Part shown: in pieces, positions 38,426-47,791 of the stretch | How the letters are laid out: each line of letters starts with the position of its first letter | How positions within the stretch are numbered: the stretch's first letter is position 1 | Source: Sphingobium sp. MI1205 | GTDB lineage: Bacteria; Pseudomonadota; Alphaproteobacteria; Sphingomonadales; Sphingomonadaceae | Reading direction: 5' to 3' | Assembly: GCF_001563285.1 (NCBI RefSeq) | Contig: NZ_CP005188.1 | Span: 2,361,501 to 2,425,500, forward strand | Length of the DNA stretch: 64,000 nucleotides | Position numbers and translations under genes: made by a program | The notes under the pieces: model-generated | The model's input: only the letters and a program-made list of their open reading frames with translations | Told to the model about the DNA's origin: nothing | Databases searched by the model: none

Positions 38426-38665
38426 TCAGCGCCCTACCATCACGCCACGACGCATGCGGCCGCGCACGATCGGCGCGCCGCTGGCGTTGGCGATGTCATT
38501 GCGGAGGGAATCAATTCCCTTGCGGATTTCAGCGAGCGAGGCGCGCGTCAGCTCGCGCCCATCTGGCATCTTGTAGGACTGGTTCCGGAGCACGGCGGCT
38601 TCGGCTTCGAGATAGGCGGCAAGCCGAGCTTGCAGTTGCTCGATCTCCGCCTGTGTGAGGGCCAT
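38426..38665 (-). CDS. head-tail joining protein, gpW-like (79 aa)
   Basis: The start MALTQAEIEQLQARLAAYLE is placed 3 bp upstream of the portal gene, with a GGGA site before it. A helix, a beta hairpin (SYKMPDGRELTRASL) and a second helix (LAEIRKGIDSLRND) follow, the gpW fold. It lies between terminase and portal, exactly as in lambda. Confidence 0.8.
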   Translation of the reverse strand: MALTQAEIEQLQARLAAYLEAEAAVLRNQSYKMPDGRELTRASLAEIRKGIDSLRNDIANASGAPIVRGRMRRGVMVGR

Positions 38666-38689
38666 GACGATCTCCCGGAATGAGCGCAC

Positions 38690-38724
38690 AAAAAGACCCG
38701 CCTCCGGGCGCCGGGGGCGGGTCT
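38690..38724 (-). terminator. Rho-independent terminator upstream of gpW
   Basis: On the minus strand, AGACCCGCC...GGCGGGTCT pairs perfectly over 9 bp and is followed by TTTTT. It may insulate the head operon from transcription of the preceding interval. Confidence 0.7.
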
Positions 38725-38866
38725 GTTCGTGCACAGCTCTTCTGACCTTCTGGCCTATGTCAAATAAACGATTTGGCCGTCAAGTTTCCGAGCCGGAGCA
38801 GGGGTAGAAGGGCAGGATGGCAAGTATCGGTATAGTAGGCGACTAATAAAATCAGCGGAGATATGA

Positions 38867-39268
38867 GTGGTGCGATCCTTGGTCCGCCATGACACAAGAG
38901 CCGGTCAGGACACCCGCGATGAGGCTATGGACGAGGAACGGCAACCGGCATACATTCCGGCCATGAACAGGGTCGGGGGTTGGCGTGGGCCTATTGTTTC
39001 TTTTGTCATATGGCTGGGTTCGATTGTGGTGTGCGTGAAGATGGCGCAAGCGCGTGACCGCGAACCTGTTCTATGGGGCTTCCTCGGCGCGATGTTCGGA
39101 ATTTTTGCCATTCTTCTGCTGGCGCTTATCGGCCAAGGTCCGCCGTCCCCCACGGGGATCACGCGCACTGCGAAGATGCGGAAGTGCCCGGCCTGCGCTG
39201 AATTCATCAAGGTGGAAGCCATCAAGTGCCGCTATTGCGGCACCGGCGTCGAAGCGGCTGCCGTCTAA
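38867..39268 (+). CDS. zinc-ribbon membrane protein on the opposite strand (moron, 133 aa)
   Basis: The only rightward gene in the structural block. Two membrane segments (IVSFVIWLGSIVVCVKMA and VLWGFLGAMFGIFAILLLALIG) are followed by a zinc ribbon C-P-A-C...C-R-Y-C-G of UPF0547 type. GTG at 38867 has AGCGGAG at good spacing; ATG at 38927 is an alternative start. It overlaps the 3' end of the large terminase by 4 bp. A TATAGT-like -10 at 38831 could drive it. It may be expressed from the prophage, but its function is unknown. Confidence 0.65.
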   Translation: MVRSLVRHDTRAGQDTRDEAMDEERQPAYIPAMNRVGGWRGPIVSFVIWLGSIVVCVKMAQARDREPVLWGFLGAMFGIFAILLLALIGQGPPSPTGITRTAKMRKCPACAEFIKVEAIKCRYCGTGVEAAAV

Positions 39269-41406
39269 CCGCGCGACACACGCACCGACCGGCGTGGCCG
39301 CGCATTTCTGGATGACGGACGAGGACCCATCGGCACTTGCATCGGCGGCTCTTCGCGGCCCAGCTCAACAGGATCAGGCTGCGGCTCTGGCATCAACTTG
39401 CGCGGCGCATCCTTTGGCGGCCGAGCCCATTCCGGTACCCAGGCGAAGCTGGCGTCATTGCCGCCGAAGCGGGTCACTACCGCGCACGCTTGAATATAGA
39501 GATCCCATGTCTCGTTCGCGCGATGCGGCTCACGGGTCCATTGGCCGTTGACGTTGTGCTCGGCCCGCAGCTCGGCCAGATAGGGGAATGAGCCGTCGTC
39601 GGCCTGCGGTAGATTGTTCGGGAAGGCGATGAAGCCCGGACCTTCCTCCGTCCGCTTCAGACGAACGTCGGCAATATCCTTGTAACGATTGACATTGGGC
39701 ACGAACAATTCGGCTTGGGGCGCGCCCTTAATCTGGCGCTTCGCATCGACGGTCGGCGGCGGCAGCTGCCTGCCCTTCGGATTGTTGCCGCCTTTCAGCA
39801 GCGTGATCGCCGTCGCTGGTAAGGGTGGCCGTCCCGACCCCACATCGCCAGACACCATCGCGTGCCACCAGGCGAAGGCGTTGTCGGTCGCGCCGTCGAG
39901 GCCACCCGTGTCGATCGACGTGTTCATGATCTTCATGCGGAGCTGCGGCGCACCGGCCATAGGATAGGTCCGCGACAGCACGCGGGCATGCAGCACCGAC
40001 CAGTCCTCCGGCCGATTGAACGGGCGCAGCGGTCGTTCCCGGCCATTGTCCATCGTCGTCAGCACCGCGAAGCGGTCGATCAGCCAACAGCGGAATCCGG
40101 CCCCAAAGCCCCACACGGCGACCTCGAACCGATTGCCCTGCTGGTCGATCGTGGCGATCAGGCAGAGCACGCCGGGAGGCACTTCGCCCATTCGATAATA
40201 GCTGTTGCGCGCCCGCGTATAGAGCGCGTCCTCGGTAACGGCAGGCTCGCCGTCTTCGCGCGGCACGTAATTGCGCCCGACGACGGTATTGTCGAACGAC
40301 ACCAGCGACGCCGGATCCTGCTCGATCGCAAAGGCAATCTCGGCCTCGCGCGCAAGCTTGGCGACCTGCGCCCACGGACGGAACCCCATGAGCCCGTCGA
40401 ACCGGAAGGTGGCGCGATCGGTCATGATCAAGTCGCCCACCTTGCCGAGCTTGCTGTCCCGCAGCGACACCGCGCGCTCGCCGCGCCCGACCCACCGTCC
40501 AGTCGAGCCCAGCATGCGCTTGTCCGACTGCCGATGGACACCGCCACAGTCCAAGCAAACGACGGCGGCGCTCGCCGCGGCATCCTCCGGCGTGCCGTCC
40601 TTGTCATATTGCAGATGATCGAAGGACAGACGGAACGGCGAGCTGCACTGGAGGCAGTCGACAAACCAGCGTTCATCCGTGCCGCTGGCGACCAGTGCCT
40701 CGATCCCCTTGCTGCGGCCGAGCGTCGGGCTGGAGTTCGCATAGATCTTCGTCCGCCCATAGGCGGCAAAGCTGGCCATGCGGCCTTCCATCAGACCAAG
40801 GGCGCTGCCCTGGTCGGCGACATCCTTCGCAAATTCCTCGTAGTCGTCCATGCGCCCGCGCGGGAACGGCTTAGCGCGGAAGGTCGGGCCGCCAGGCCAG
40901 AGAAAATGAAGATCGCAGCCGAGGAACCGCTTGAGGTTGATATTGTCCGATGACACCCCGCCCAGCTGGCGGTCGCGCAGAATCCCGGCCCGGCCATCGT
41001 CATAGGCGGCGAGGTCCAGCATCTTGTCGAACTGCGTCGTCACATAGCTGTTGGTGAGGTCCCGCGTCGGCGCGACGAACAGCATGTCGGCCTGGTCATA
41101 AAGGATGGTGTGCAGCTGCCAGTTATTGCCGATCTCCGACTTGCCAGTCTGGCTCGGCCCCATCACGCCGACGACCGCATAAGGGGAATCACCGTGGAGA
41201 CAGTCCATCGGCCGGTCTAGGCAGCGCATGTCATGGGGACTGTCACCCCACGGGCCGGAATAGGCGCCCGGGTTCATCAGCACGCGGTGCCGGCGGGCCG
41301 CTTCGGAAATCGACACCTTTTCAGGAAAGCGCAGCGCCTCAAATGCGCCGGACAGCACAGCGTTCGCGCTGGCTAGGGCCGGAGCTGGTAGCGCGGCTTC
41401 AAGCAT
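39265..41406 (-). CDS. terminase large subunit, lambda gpA family (713 aa)
   Basis: The ATPase part has Walker A GPSQTGKSE and LFVAPTRDLT. The nuclease part contains WGFGAGFRCWLIDRF and the C-terminal conserved WDLYIQACAVV. A C-x2-C...C-x2-C pair (DCLQCSSPF and VCLDCGGVH) lies in the middle, as in GpA relatives. The start is MLEAALPAPALAS. It packages DNA and probably cuts at a cos-type site together with the small subunit. Confidence 0.94.
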   Translation of the reverse strand: MLEAALPAPALASANAVLSGAFEALRFPEKVSISEAARRHRVLMNPGAYSGPWGDSPHDMRCLDRPMDCLHGDSPYAVVGVMGPSQTGKSEIGNNWQLHTILYDQADMLFVAPTRDLTNSYVTTQFDKMLDLAAYDDGRAGILRDRQLGGVSSDNINLKRFLGCDLHFLWPGGPTFRAKPFPRGRMDDYEEFAKDVADQGSALGLMEGRMASFAAYGRTKIYANSSPTLGRSKGIEALVASGTDERWFVDCLQCSSPFRLSFDHLQYDKDGTPEDAAASAAVVCLDCGGVHRQSDKRMLGSTGRWVGRGERAVSLRDSKLGKVGDLIMTDRATFRFDGLMGFRPWAQVAKLAREAEIAFAIEQDPASLVSFDNTVVGRNYVPREDGEPAVTEDALYTRARNSYYRMGEVPPGVLCLIATIDQQGNRFEVAVWGFGAGFRCWLIDRFAVLTTMDNGRERPLRPFNRPEDWSVLHARVLSRTYPMAGAPQLRMKIMNTSIDTGGLDGATDNAFAWWHAMVSGDVGSGRPPLPATAITLLKGGNNPKGRQLPPPTVDAKRQIKGAPQAELFVPNVNRYKDIADVRLKRTEEGPGFIAFPNNLPQADDGSFPYLAELRAEHNVNGQWTREPHRANETWDLYIQACAVVTRFGGNDASFAWVPEWARPPKDAPRKLMPEPQPDPVELGREEPPMQVPMGPRPSSRNARPRRSVRVSRG

Positions 41407-41998
41407 CGGCGTCTGAACCCCCTGCCTCAATTATCTCGATCTTCGTCTCGTCGGCAATGGTGCGCAGAAAATCCTCGATCGCTCGGGCCAGCATTCCTTC
41501 CAGCGGCGTCACGCTCTGCGGCGTCAGCCCCTCGCGGATGGCGAATTCGCCGGGCACCTGGAGCAGGCGCCGCTTCAGCTGGCTGGCGGCCGACGACAGG
41601 GCGTGGACCATTTCATGCCGATCGACCAGCTCACCCATCATCTTGCGGTATTTGGCCGCCGCTTCCGCCGCCGCATATTCCTCGCGGCGTTGCTTGCCTG
41701 TCATGCCCAGCTGGGCCGGAGCCTCGACCTGGTCACCGACGAGGTCCAATCGCATCTGCGCGAGCTGGGCGCGGCGCTCCGCGCTCTGCTGCTCTTCCGT
41801 GTCTCGCTTCGCCCGCCACCAGGCGACGCCGCCGCGCGCCTCGATGCGATAGCCGCGACCACGATCGCCGCGCTCCAGCAACCAAGCCGGATCGCCCTCG
41901 ACGCCCTTCAGGTGGGGGCGCATCGTTTCGCCGGTGACGCCGCACAGGTCAGCGAACTCTTCCAGATTGACGATCAGCTCTTGCGGTTGCTCAGCCAT
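41399..41998 (-). CDS. terminase small subunit, Nu1-like (199 aa)
   Basis: An N-terminal winged-helix region (VNLEEFADLCGVTGETMRPHL) resembles phage Nu1-type DNA-binding domains. A helical middle (DRHEMVHALSSAASQLKRRL) and acidic C-terminus follow. It overlaps the large subunit gene by 8 bp, as packaging partners commonly do. Confidence 0.85.
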   Translation of the reverse strand: MAEQPQELIVNLEEFADLCGVTGETMRPHLKGVEGDPAWLLERGDRGRGYRIEARGGVAWWRAKRDTEEQQSAERRAQLAQMRLDLVGDQVEAPAQLGMTGKQRREEYAAAEAAAKYRKMMGELVDRHEMVHALSSAASQLKRRLLQVPGEFAIREGLTPQSVTPLEGMLARAIEDFLRTIADETKIEIIEAGGSDADA

Positions 41999-42204
41999 GC
42001 CTATGCCCTAGTCGCGTAATTTTCTTACGTTCAGTCCAAAACAACAATCAAAAACCCAAGGAAATCCGCCATTTCTGCGCCACGCGCGGACCGCGCTGCC
42101 GCACCGCAACCGCTCTGGAGGCGCTGGGAGGACCCAAGGGGGGGTGGGGGTCGAGGCCCCTCGCCCGAGGTCAAGCGAAATCGGAAAGGTGCGAACCGAT
42201 TGCA

Positions 42205-42885
42205 TCAGGCGTCGCCCTCGCCTGCGGCTTCCCAAGGCGCCTGCGGTGCCGAAGGCGGCCGCACCGTGAAGCCGAGCGAGCGCATCGACAGCTGCCACGC
42301 CAGCGCGTCCAGTGCGCCCCACCAGTGGAGATAGTCCAGTCGACGCCGCGCCAACTCTTCGCGCGTCACCGTCGGGATCACACTGCAGAAGGTCGGCGAC
42401 GTGCCCCGACCCGTGCGCTCCACCTGCGCGTCCTGCCAGGGCTTCACCCACACCGTCGCCCGATACCAGTGCGAAGGCTCTTCCCAGCCATCAGGACGGC
42501 CACCGAGGCGCGCGTGGAAGGCGACCATGCGGCCATGCTCGATACCCGCCAGCAGCGCGGCCACGACCTCAGCGGCGCGATGCACCGTGTCCTTCACGAT
42601 GCGACCGGAATAGTCGATCCGGCAGCCCATGTGGTTGATGTCGGCAATGGCCGCGCACCCATCGGCCGAGCGCCCGCCCGCCTCCATGCCCGATGCCTGT
42701 ATCTCGATAGCGTGCAGGCCCGTTGTGGCGAACCGATCGACCTTCTGGTCACGATAGGACCAGATGGCCAGCTGCTCGACATCGACCGATCCGGTCCGCT
42801 CCCAGGGGCGAGCCAGCGGCGCGAAGTCCTGTTCCCGCGTGCTGCGGTGCCCCGGCAGGGCACCCGAACGAATGACCATCACCAT
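42205..42885 (-). CDS. conserved phage protein (226 aa)
   Basis: The start is the ATG at 42885 (MVMVIRSGALPG). It has several aromatic positions (HWYRATVWVKPWQDAQ, LDYLHWWGALDALAWQL) and no membrane segment. The family is not recognised. It lies between the replication block and the small terminase. Its role could be in packaging or in the switch from replication to packaging. Confidence 0.6.
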   Translation of the reverse strand: MVMVIRSGALPGHRSTREQDFAPLARPWERTGSVDVEQLAIWSYRDQKVDRFATTGLHAIEIQASGMEAGGRSADGCAAIADINHMGCRIDYSGRIVKDTVHRAAEVVAALLAGIEHGRMVAFHARLGGRPDGWEEPSHWYRATVWVKPWQDAQVERTGRGTSPTFCSVIPTVTREELARRRLDYLHWWGALDALAWQLSMRSLGFTVRPPSAPQAPWEAAGEGDA

Positions 42886-42993
42886 GCGCTGCGCTCCCTT
42901 CCAGTGGCGGAAGGGAGGAGGAAGCGACGAGCGCCCCACACTTCCACCGCCAAGCCTTTGTTCTTTCTCATTTCTTTCTACCTCAAATGATTA

Positions 42994-43098
42994 TTTGGAA
43001 GGATTGGAAGGGTTGTTGATAATCTATGTTCATGCATGCCTGCGCGCACACGCACATGCGCGCCATAGAGTTTCGTCAAACCTTCCAATCCTTCCAAA
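42994..43098. repeat. long nested inverted repeat downstream of the primase
   Basis: A 21-base arm (42994-43014) of the GGAAGGATTGGAAGG type has a 20-of-21 inverted copy at 43078-43098. The 63-base loop holds a second palindrome, GCGCGC (43042-43047) with GCGCGC (43058-43063). The repeat is intergenic, 3' of the primase-helicase. It could be a terminator, a processing signal or a replication element. Confidence 0.7.
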
Positions 43099-43130
43099 CC
43101 CGCACAAATCCGCCCTTTCTTCCTTCCGGC

Positions 43131-43163
43131 GATGCTTCCGCCACCCTTCCAAATGGAAGCATC
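43131..43163 (-). terminator. 9-bp perfect hairpin just after the primase gene
   Basis: GATGCTTCC (43131-43139) pairs with GGAAGCATC (43155-43163). It starts 20 bp beyond the stop of the primase-helicase on the minus strand. No T tract follows, so it may instead be a protein- or RNA-binding element. Confidence 0.4.
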
Positions 43164-43182
43164 GTGAACTGCTGCGCGCCCG

Positions 43183-46100
43183 CTAGAAGGGCACGTAATC
43201 GTCGTCGTCATCAGGTGGACCGACGCCGTCGCCATGATCGACTGGAGGCGCGTCGTCGGTCGGAGGCGGGCTGTCATCGCGGAACGTCACGACATTGCCG
43301 TGCTCATCCACGAAATCATGCTTCTGCTTGACCAGCTTCAGCCCCAACCATTGCATGCCGTTCGACTGTTTGTTGTCGAAGCCCCGGTCCTTCATGGCCT
43401 TGCTGAAGCCCTTCTGCTTCCATTCGACCTCGCCCGCCGCCTTGGCCCAGGCGCAGAAGACCTCATAGAGATGCGACGACTGGACGCGCGCGGCAGGATC
43501 CTCGACCGTGCACATACGCAGGAAGCTGGCCAGAGGGTCGCTGTCATCGCGATAGGCTTCGGACTGGCGCTTCACATCGTCCGGCTCGACAAAGCCGTTC
43601 TCCATCCAGTCGATCAGCCCCCGCACCATCCATGCGAGGATGCCGGGATATTCCTTCTTCAGCCGATCGGGCAGCCCCCGGTCGCGCTCGTGCGGCTCCA
43701 GGTGCGATTCCCACAGCAGCACCTTCACGCGCCGCCAGATGCCTTCGGTTCCCTGCGGAATGTCCGGCTTGGCGTTGCACCAGAGCGTCCATTTGAACGA
43801 GGGCGTGAACCGGAAGAAGGAACGGAAATTGTCGCGCGCCAGCATCGGGTCGCCGCCGGTAACACTGTTGATTAGCGCCTCGTTGATCTTCGCACCCTTT
43901 TCCGGCTCGCCAGAGGTGAGGAAGCGAACGCCGGGCAGGCGGACGATATCGGGCGTGGCCTGGTCGCCGCGCTTCTTCGGCCCGTCGTTCATGAACGTGT
44001 CGACATTGGTGATGTCGCCATAGTCGCCCGTGGCCTCACGCATCGCGTTGCCCACGGTCGACTTGCCGTTCGCGGCCGTCGGCCCCCACCAGATATGGAA
44101 GATTTGCTCCCCCATCTCGCCGGTAAGGTTATAACCGCCCCACTGGCGCAGATATCGGCGACGATCCTTGTTCGGCTGCGCCCAGCGGACCAGCTTCTGC
44201 CATTCGGGCGCTTCCGCCCCCGGATCATAGTCGCACGCCGTAATCTTCGTCAGCAGGTCGGCGCGATCATGCGGACGCAGCTCGACGCGATCCGGGCCTT
44301 CATCATCAGCGCGCAGGAAATGCAGCGTGCCATTCTGGCAGTTGAGCACCATCGGGTTGGTATCGAACGATGTCAGCTCGACCGTCAGCCAGCGCTTCAC
44401 CAGATTGGGAATGCAGCTCAGCCGCCCCGACGCTTCCGAGGCACGGCCCCAGCGGCCGATCAGGTCGGACAGCATGACCGTCTGCCCCTTTTTGACATCG
44501 ACGACCATGTCAAGGCCATGCTCGGGCTGGCCCTGATCGACCCAGATATTCCATTGCACCAGGTCGAACTTGCTCGCGCTGTCATCCAGTTCGTCGAGGA
44601 TATCTGGACGCCGCACGCCGCTGTCGCGAATGACCGCCGCCTCGCGCTGGATGGCGCGGATGGTCTCGAACACACCCGCCTGCACTTCAGACGGCGTGAC
44701 ATCCTTTTCCTGGTTGAGCACCTGGTAGCGGCGCTGATCCCAGCCCAGCCAGCCCTTGGCCGTGGTGTAGAGATAGTCGCGCCCGAAGCGCGCGTGGAAG
44801 CGCTCGGCATTGCCAAGGTCGGTTCGCTCGAACCCGGCGCACTGGAAATCCAGCAGCGTTGGCCCCGGATCGAAGCCGCGCTGCTCACCAGCGGCAAATG
44901 CGCGCACGACATCATCACCGCTGTCGGTGCTGCTGACCTCCTCCGCCTGCGCCAGTGCATCGACGAGCCGGTCGATTTCCGGCTGCGCCTCCTCGACGGT
45001 GAGCAGCCCATAATCGACGCGCCGCCCAAGCTCCCATGCCCAGCGGCAGATCGCCTTGGCTGTGATGGGGCAATGCTCGGCGCTCCGCCGCAGCCACAGC
45101 TGGCTCAGTCGTTTCAGCCGCGCCCCCACCTCCCCCGGCAATGTAGAGAAGGCCGCCACACTTCCATTCGGAAGCATCTCTTCTTCAGATAACCCCGGGG
45201 GCGGCGGGGGAAAGGCAGCGGCGTAGCGGGCATCCCATTCGACGCGATACTGTGCGCGGGTTTCCTCATCCTGGATGCCGGCGGCGAGACGGCCGAGGCG
45301 GCGACGCAGCGCGCTGCGCCCCTCAGGCGTCGAGGTATCGGCGGCGGCCAGCTCCACCTGCCAGAGGAAATCGAACATGGGCTGGGCAGCATCGAGCACC
45401 GCCTCGATCGCCGCGCGACCGCCTTCCCGCTCCAGATCGTCGGGATCCTTGCCCTCGGGCAGCAGCGCGACCGACAGCATCCTGCCCGGCCCGACCATCG
45501 GCAAGGCGCGCTCGCATGCCTTGACCGCCGCCTTGCGCCCCGCGCCGTCTCCGTCGAACAGCAGCACCGGATGATGGTGGATGCGCCAGGCGCGCTCCAG
45601 CTGCGCTTCGGTAAGTGCGGTGCCCATCGGCGCGACGCATTCGACGATTTCAGCGCGCTCCATCGCGATCACGTCGAAATAGCCTTCGACGATCGCCAGC
45701 CTGCGGGCCACGCGCGCGGCCGGCGCGGCGCGGTGATGATTGAACAGCAGCCGGCCCTTGTCGAAAGTCTCGCTGTCGGGGCTGTTGATATATTTGGGTT
45801 CGGGCGTCTCCCCCTCGCGGTTCGGCAGCGCGCGCGCGCCGAAGCCGACGACCCGGCCGCGCGCATCGTGAATCGGCACCATCAGCCGACCACGGAAATA
45901 ATCGCGGCGAAGGCCAGCAGCGGTGTCGTACTGCTCGACCGTCAGGCCCATACGCAACAGTTCTTCCGGATGGGCCCCGCACCCTGTGACCGAGTTGCGC
46001 CAGGACGACAGGCCAAGGCCGAACGCCTCCATCTGGGCCAGCGTGACACCTCGATCGATCAGCCATTGCTTGATCGCGGGCGTGCGCCCGAGCTGCTGCG

Positions 46101-46476
46101 CATACCAGTTTGCAGCCTTCCCCAGAACATCGCTGTTCGCTTCGCGCGCCAGGACACGCGCGCGATCGGCGGTTGAACGCTCGGGCATTTCCAGCCCGGC
46201 CTTCTCTGCCAGCTCCCGCACCGCGTCGATGAAATCGAGCCCGCGATGGTCGGTCAGCCAGCGGATGGCATCGCCATGCGCGCCGCAACCGAAGCAATGA
46301 TAGAAGCCCTTGTCATCGTTGATGGTGAAGCTGGGCGTCTTCTCATTGTGGAACGGGCAGCACGCCTTGTGCTCGCGCCCCGCCTTTTCGACTTTGATCG
46401 ACCCGCCGATCAGCGCGGACAGCGTCGTCCGATCGCGCAGCTGGTCAAGGAATTGAGGCGATAAAGACACGAACAC
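43183..46476 (-). CDS. primase-helicase fusion: CHC2 zinc finger, TOPRIM, SF3 helicase (1097 aa)
   Basis: The N-terminal CHC2 zinc finger (C40-P-F-H43 ... C61-F-G-C64) and a TOPRIM domain (VEGYFDVI about 263-270, LLFDGDGAGRKA) match DnaG-type primase. After an acidic linker comes a D5-like helicase with Walker A GPTAANGKS (about 798-806) and CNAKPDIPQGTEGIWRR. One protein can thus prime and unwind. The start is a GTG. It ends 297 bp before the next gene. Confidence 0.94.
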   Translation of the reverse strand: MFVSLSPQFLDQLRDRTTLSALIGGSIKVEKAGREHKACCPFHNEKTPSFTINDDKGFYHCFGCGAHGDAIRWLTDHRGLDFIDAVRELAEKAGLEMPERSTADRARVLAREANSDVLGKAANWYAQQLGRTPAIKQWLIDRGVTLAQMEAFGLGLSSWRNSVTGCGAHPEELLRMGLTVEQYDTAAGLRRDYFRGRLMVPIHDARGRVVGFGARALPNREGETPEPKYINSPDSETFDKGRLLFNHHRAAPAARVARRLAIVEGYFDVIAMERAEIVECVAPMGTALTEAQLERAWRIHHHPVLLFDGDGAGRKAAVKACERALPMVGPGRMLSVALLPEGKDPDDLEREGGRAAIEAVLDAAQPMFDFLWQVELAAADTSTPEGRSALRRRLGRLAAGIQDEETRAQYRVEWDARYAAAFPPPPPGLSEEEMLPNGSVAAFSTLPGEVGARLKRLSQLWLRRSAEHCPITAKAICRWAWELGRRVDYGLLTVEEAQPEIDRLVDALAQAEEVSSTDSGDDVVRAFAAGEQRGFDPGPTLLDFQCAGFERTDLGNAERFHARFGRDYLYTTAKGWLGWDQRRYQVLNQEKDVTPSEVQAGVFETIRAIQREAAVIRDSGVRRPDILDELDDSASKFDLVQWNIWVDQGQPEHGLDMVVDVKKGQTVMLSDLIGRWGRASEASGRLSCIPNLVKRWLTVELTSFDTNPMVLNCQNGTLHFLRADDEGPDRVELRPHDRADLLTKITACDYDPGAEAPEWQKLVRWAQPNKDRRRYLRQWGGYNLTGEMGEQIFHIWWGPTAANGKSTVGNAMREATGDYGDITNVDTFMNDGPKKRGDQATPDIVRLPGVRFLTSGEPEKGAKINEALINSVTGGDPMLARDNFRSFFRFTPSFKWTLWCNAKPDIPQGTEGIWRRVKVLLWESHLEPHERDRGLPDRLKKEYPGILAWMVRGLIDWMENGFVEPDDVKRQSEAYRDDSDPLASFLRMCTVEDPAARVQSSHLYEVFCAWAKAAGEVEWKQKGFSKAMKDRGFDNKQSNGMQWLGLKLVKQKHDFVDEHGNVVTFRDDSPPPTDDAPPVDHGDGVGPPDDDDDYVPF

Positions 46477-46521
46477 CCACCCCGAAAATCAGGCAACTCA
46501 AACAAATTTTTCGAAAGTCGC

Positions 46522-46540
46522 GGCCGTCAGGCCGACGGCC
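46522..46540 (-). terminator. hairpin between 46543 gene and primase
   Basis: GGCCGTC (46522-46528) pairs with GACGGCC (46534-46540) across 5 bases. It lies just behind the stop codon at 46543. A weak T-rich region (46503-46511) follows on the minus strand. Confidence 0.45.
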
Positions 46541-46542
46541 CC

Positions 46543-46992
46543 CTATTCCCCTTCATGCCCAATGAGCATGCCCGCGACGTCGGCGCGGTCCCCCGTCAGA
46601 TACATCCAATAGTGGCCTTCAACCGCCGCCACGATCTCTTCGGGCTTCAACAAGAAAGCCGCCGCAACTTCTCCGACGGTACAGTCACGGCCTCCACGGT
46701 CCTGAAGGCCGGTCCACACTTGCACCGCATCATCGAGATCGGATGCCACCCCTCCGATGGCGTCTTCGGCCAGATGGATAGGAAGGTTGAATACGGTCGA
46801 AATTACATCAGCCGCCAACGAGGCTCCCGCTGGCTGCGCCATTGCCCAGCGCGCCACAGCCCCGCGCACCAGCTCTCGGCCGGGCATGTAGCTGCCATCG
46901 CTATCGTCATCATCTTCCGGCTCATGAATGTTCCAGCTGTATGGATCGGCGCCCCAATGCGTGACCCACGGCTTCTTCATCTCTTCTGTCAT
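46543..46992 (-). CDS. hypothetical phage protein (149 aa)
   Basis: The start MTEEMKKPWV overlaps the MT-A70 stop codon (ATGA). The middle is hydrophobic but not membrane-like (SLAADVISTVFNLPIHLAEDAIGG) and the C-terminal half includes CTVGEVAAAFLLKPEEIVAAVEGHYWM, reminiscent of a winged helix. A DNA-binding role is possible but unproven. Confidence 0.62.
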   Translation of the reverse strand: MTEEMKKPWVTHWGADPYSWNIHEPEDDDDSDGSYMPGRELVRGAVARWAMAQPAGASLAADVISTVFNLPIHLAEDAIGGVASDLDDAVQVWTGLQDRGGRDCTVGEVAAAFLLKPEEIVAAVEGHYWMYLTGDRADVAGMLIGHEGE

Positions 46993-47588
46993 GCCGCCTC
47001 CCCGAATTTTTCTGTCTGATTGCCCCATGATGACCAGCCCGGCCGCGTTGTGCGGGCGAACAGTTCCAGCCTTGGCCCGCCGACCAGCGCTTCGATCCGG
47101 GCATATTGATCATCCGGCTTCCGGCTGTGCTCGCGGCGTCGATCGACGATCACCTGGCGCACGCCCTTCGACAGGCGCTCGGGCTTGCCGCGCGTGAAGA
47201 GCAGGCAGATTTCCGCCTGCTTGCGCGTCCAATATCCCATCGACATCAGCGGATCCGGCAGGTCGCCGGTGAAGAGATCAAACTGCGCCTCATACATGCC
47301 GGTCTTCAGCCAGATGAAGGCGACCGTCTTCAGATCGAAACCCCAGGCGCGGCCCAGCTCGATCGCCGCATCGACATGGCTGTCGACGATCCACATGAAC
47401 AGGGCTGCATCCTTCGCCGCGTGGTCGCCCACCGGCAGCGCCATGATGTCGGTCAGCTCCATCGTGCGGTAGTGATCCTCCGCCGAACGGTGCGGCGTCA
47501 TGTTCTCGCCGGAAAAGGTGCGGAACGCCCAGGGCGGATCCGCGAGCAGGCATCCAAAGTGACCAAGTGGCAAAGCGCCTAAGCTCAT
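46989..47588 (-). CDS. MT-A70-type N6-adenine methyltransferase (199 aa)
   Basis: The catalytic DPPW motif is at residues 17-20 (LLADPPWAFRTF). The C-terminal region NQTEKFGEAA and the preceding VGGPRLELFARTTRPGW are the SAM-binding end of the MT-A70 family. These phage enzymes methylate adenine in DNA (IME4/ParB-associated group). It is one of three methylases in the prophage. Confidence 0.92.
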   Translation of the reverse strand: MSLGALPLGHFGCLLADPPWAFRTFSGENMTPHRSAEDHYRTMELTDIMALPVGDHAAKDAALFMWIVDSHVDAAIELGRAWGFDLKTVAFIWLKTGMYEAQFDLFTGDLPDPLMSMGYWTRKQAEICLLFTRGKPERLSKGVRQVIVDRRREHSRKPDDQYARIEALVGGPRLELFARTTRPGWSSWGNQTEKFGEAA

Positions 47589-47791
47589 GCTTCACCCCCT
47601 GGGCCGACGATCGCGCCAATCTCAGCCATAATACGCGTTGCCCGCGCTATGTCCCGGCACCGCGCGCCCGCACTGGTGCAGTCCATGGCGATGCGCGCCA
47701 GCTCCTGGACCTTGCGCGCACGGCGATACAGCTCGCTGGCAGGCAGCAAGGCAGGACCGTCAGCGGGGTCAAAGGAACCGGCGACGCCCAT
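47585..47791 (-). CDS. small phage protein (68 aa)
   Basis: The product has helices with basic and cysteine residues (YRRARKVQELARIAMDCTSAGARCRDIARATRIMAEIG). Both ends overlap neighbouring genes by a few bases, which supports expression. No family was recognised. Confidence 0.6.
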   Translation of the reverse strand: MGVAGSFDPADGPALLPASELYRRARKVQELARIAMDCTSAGARCRDIARATRIMAEIGAIVGPGGEA

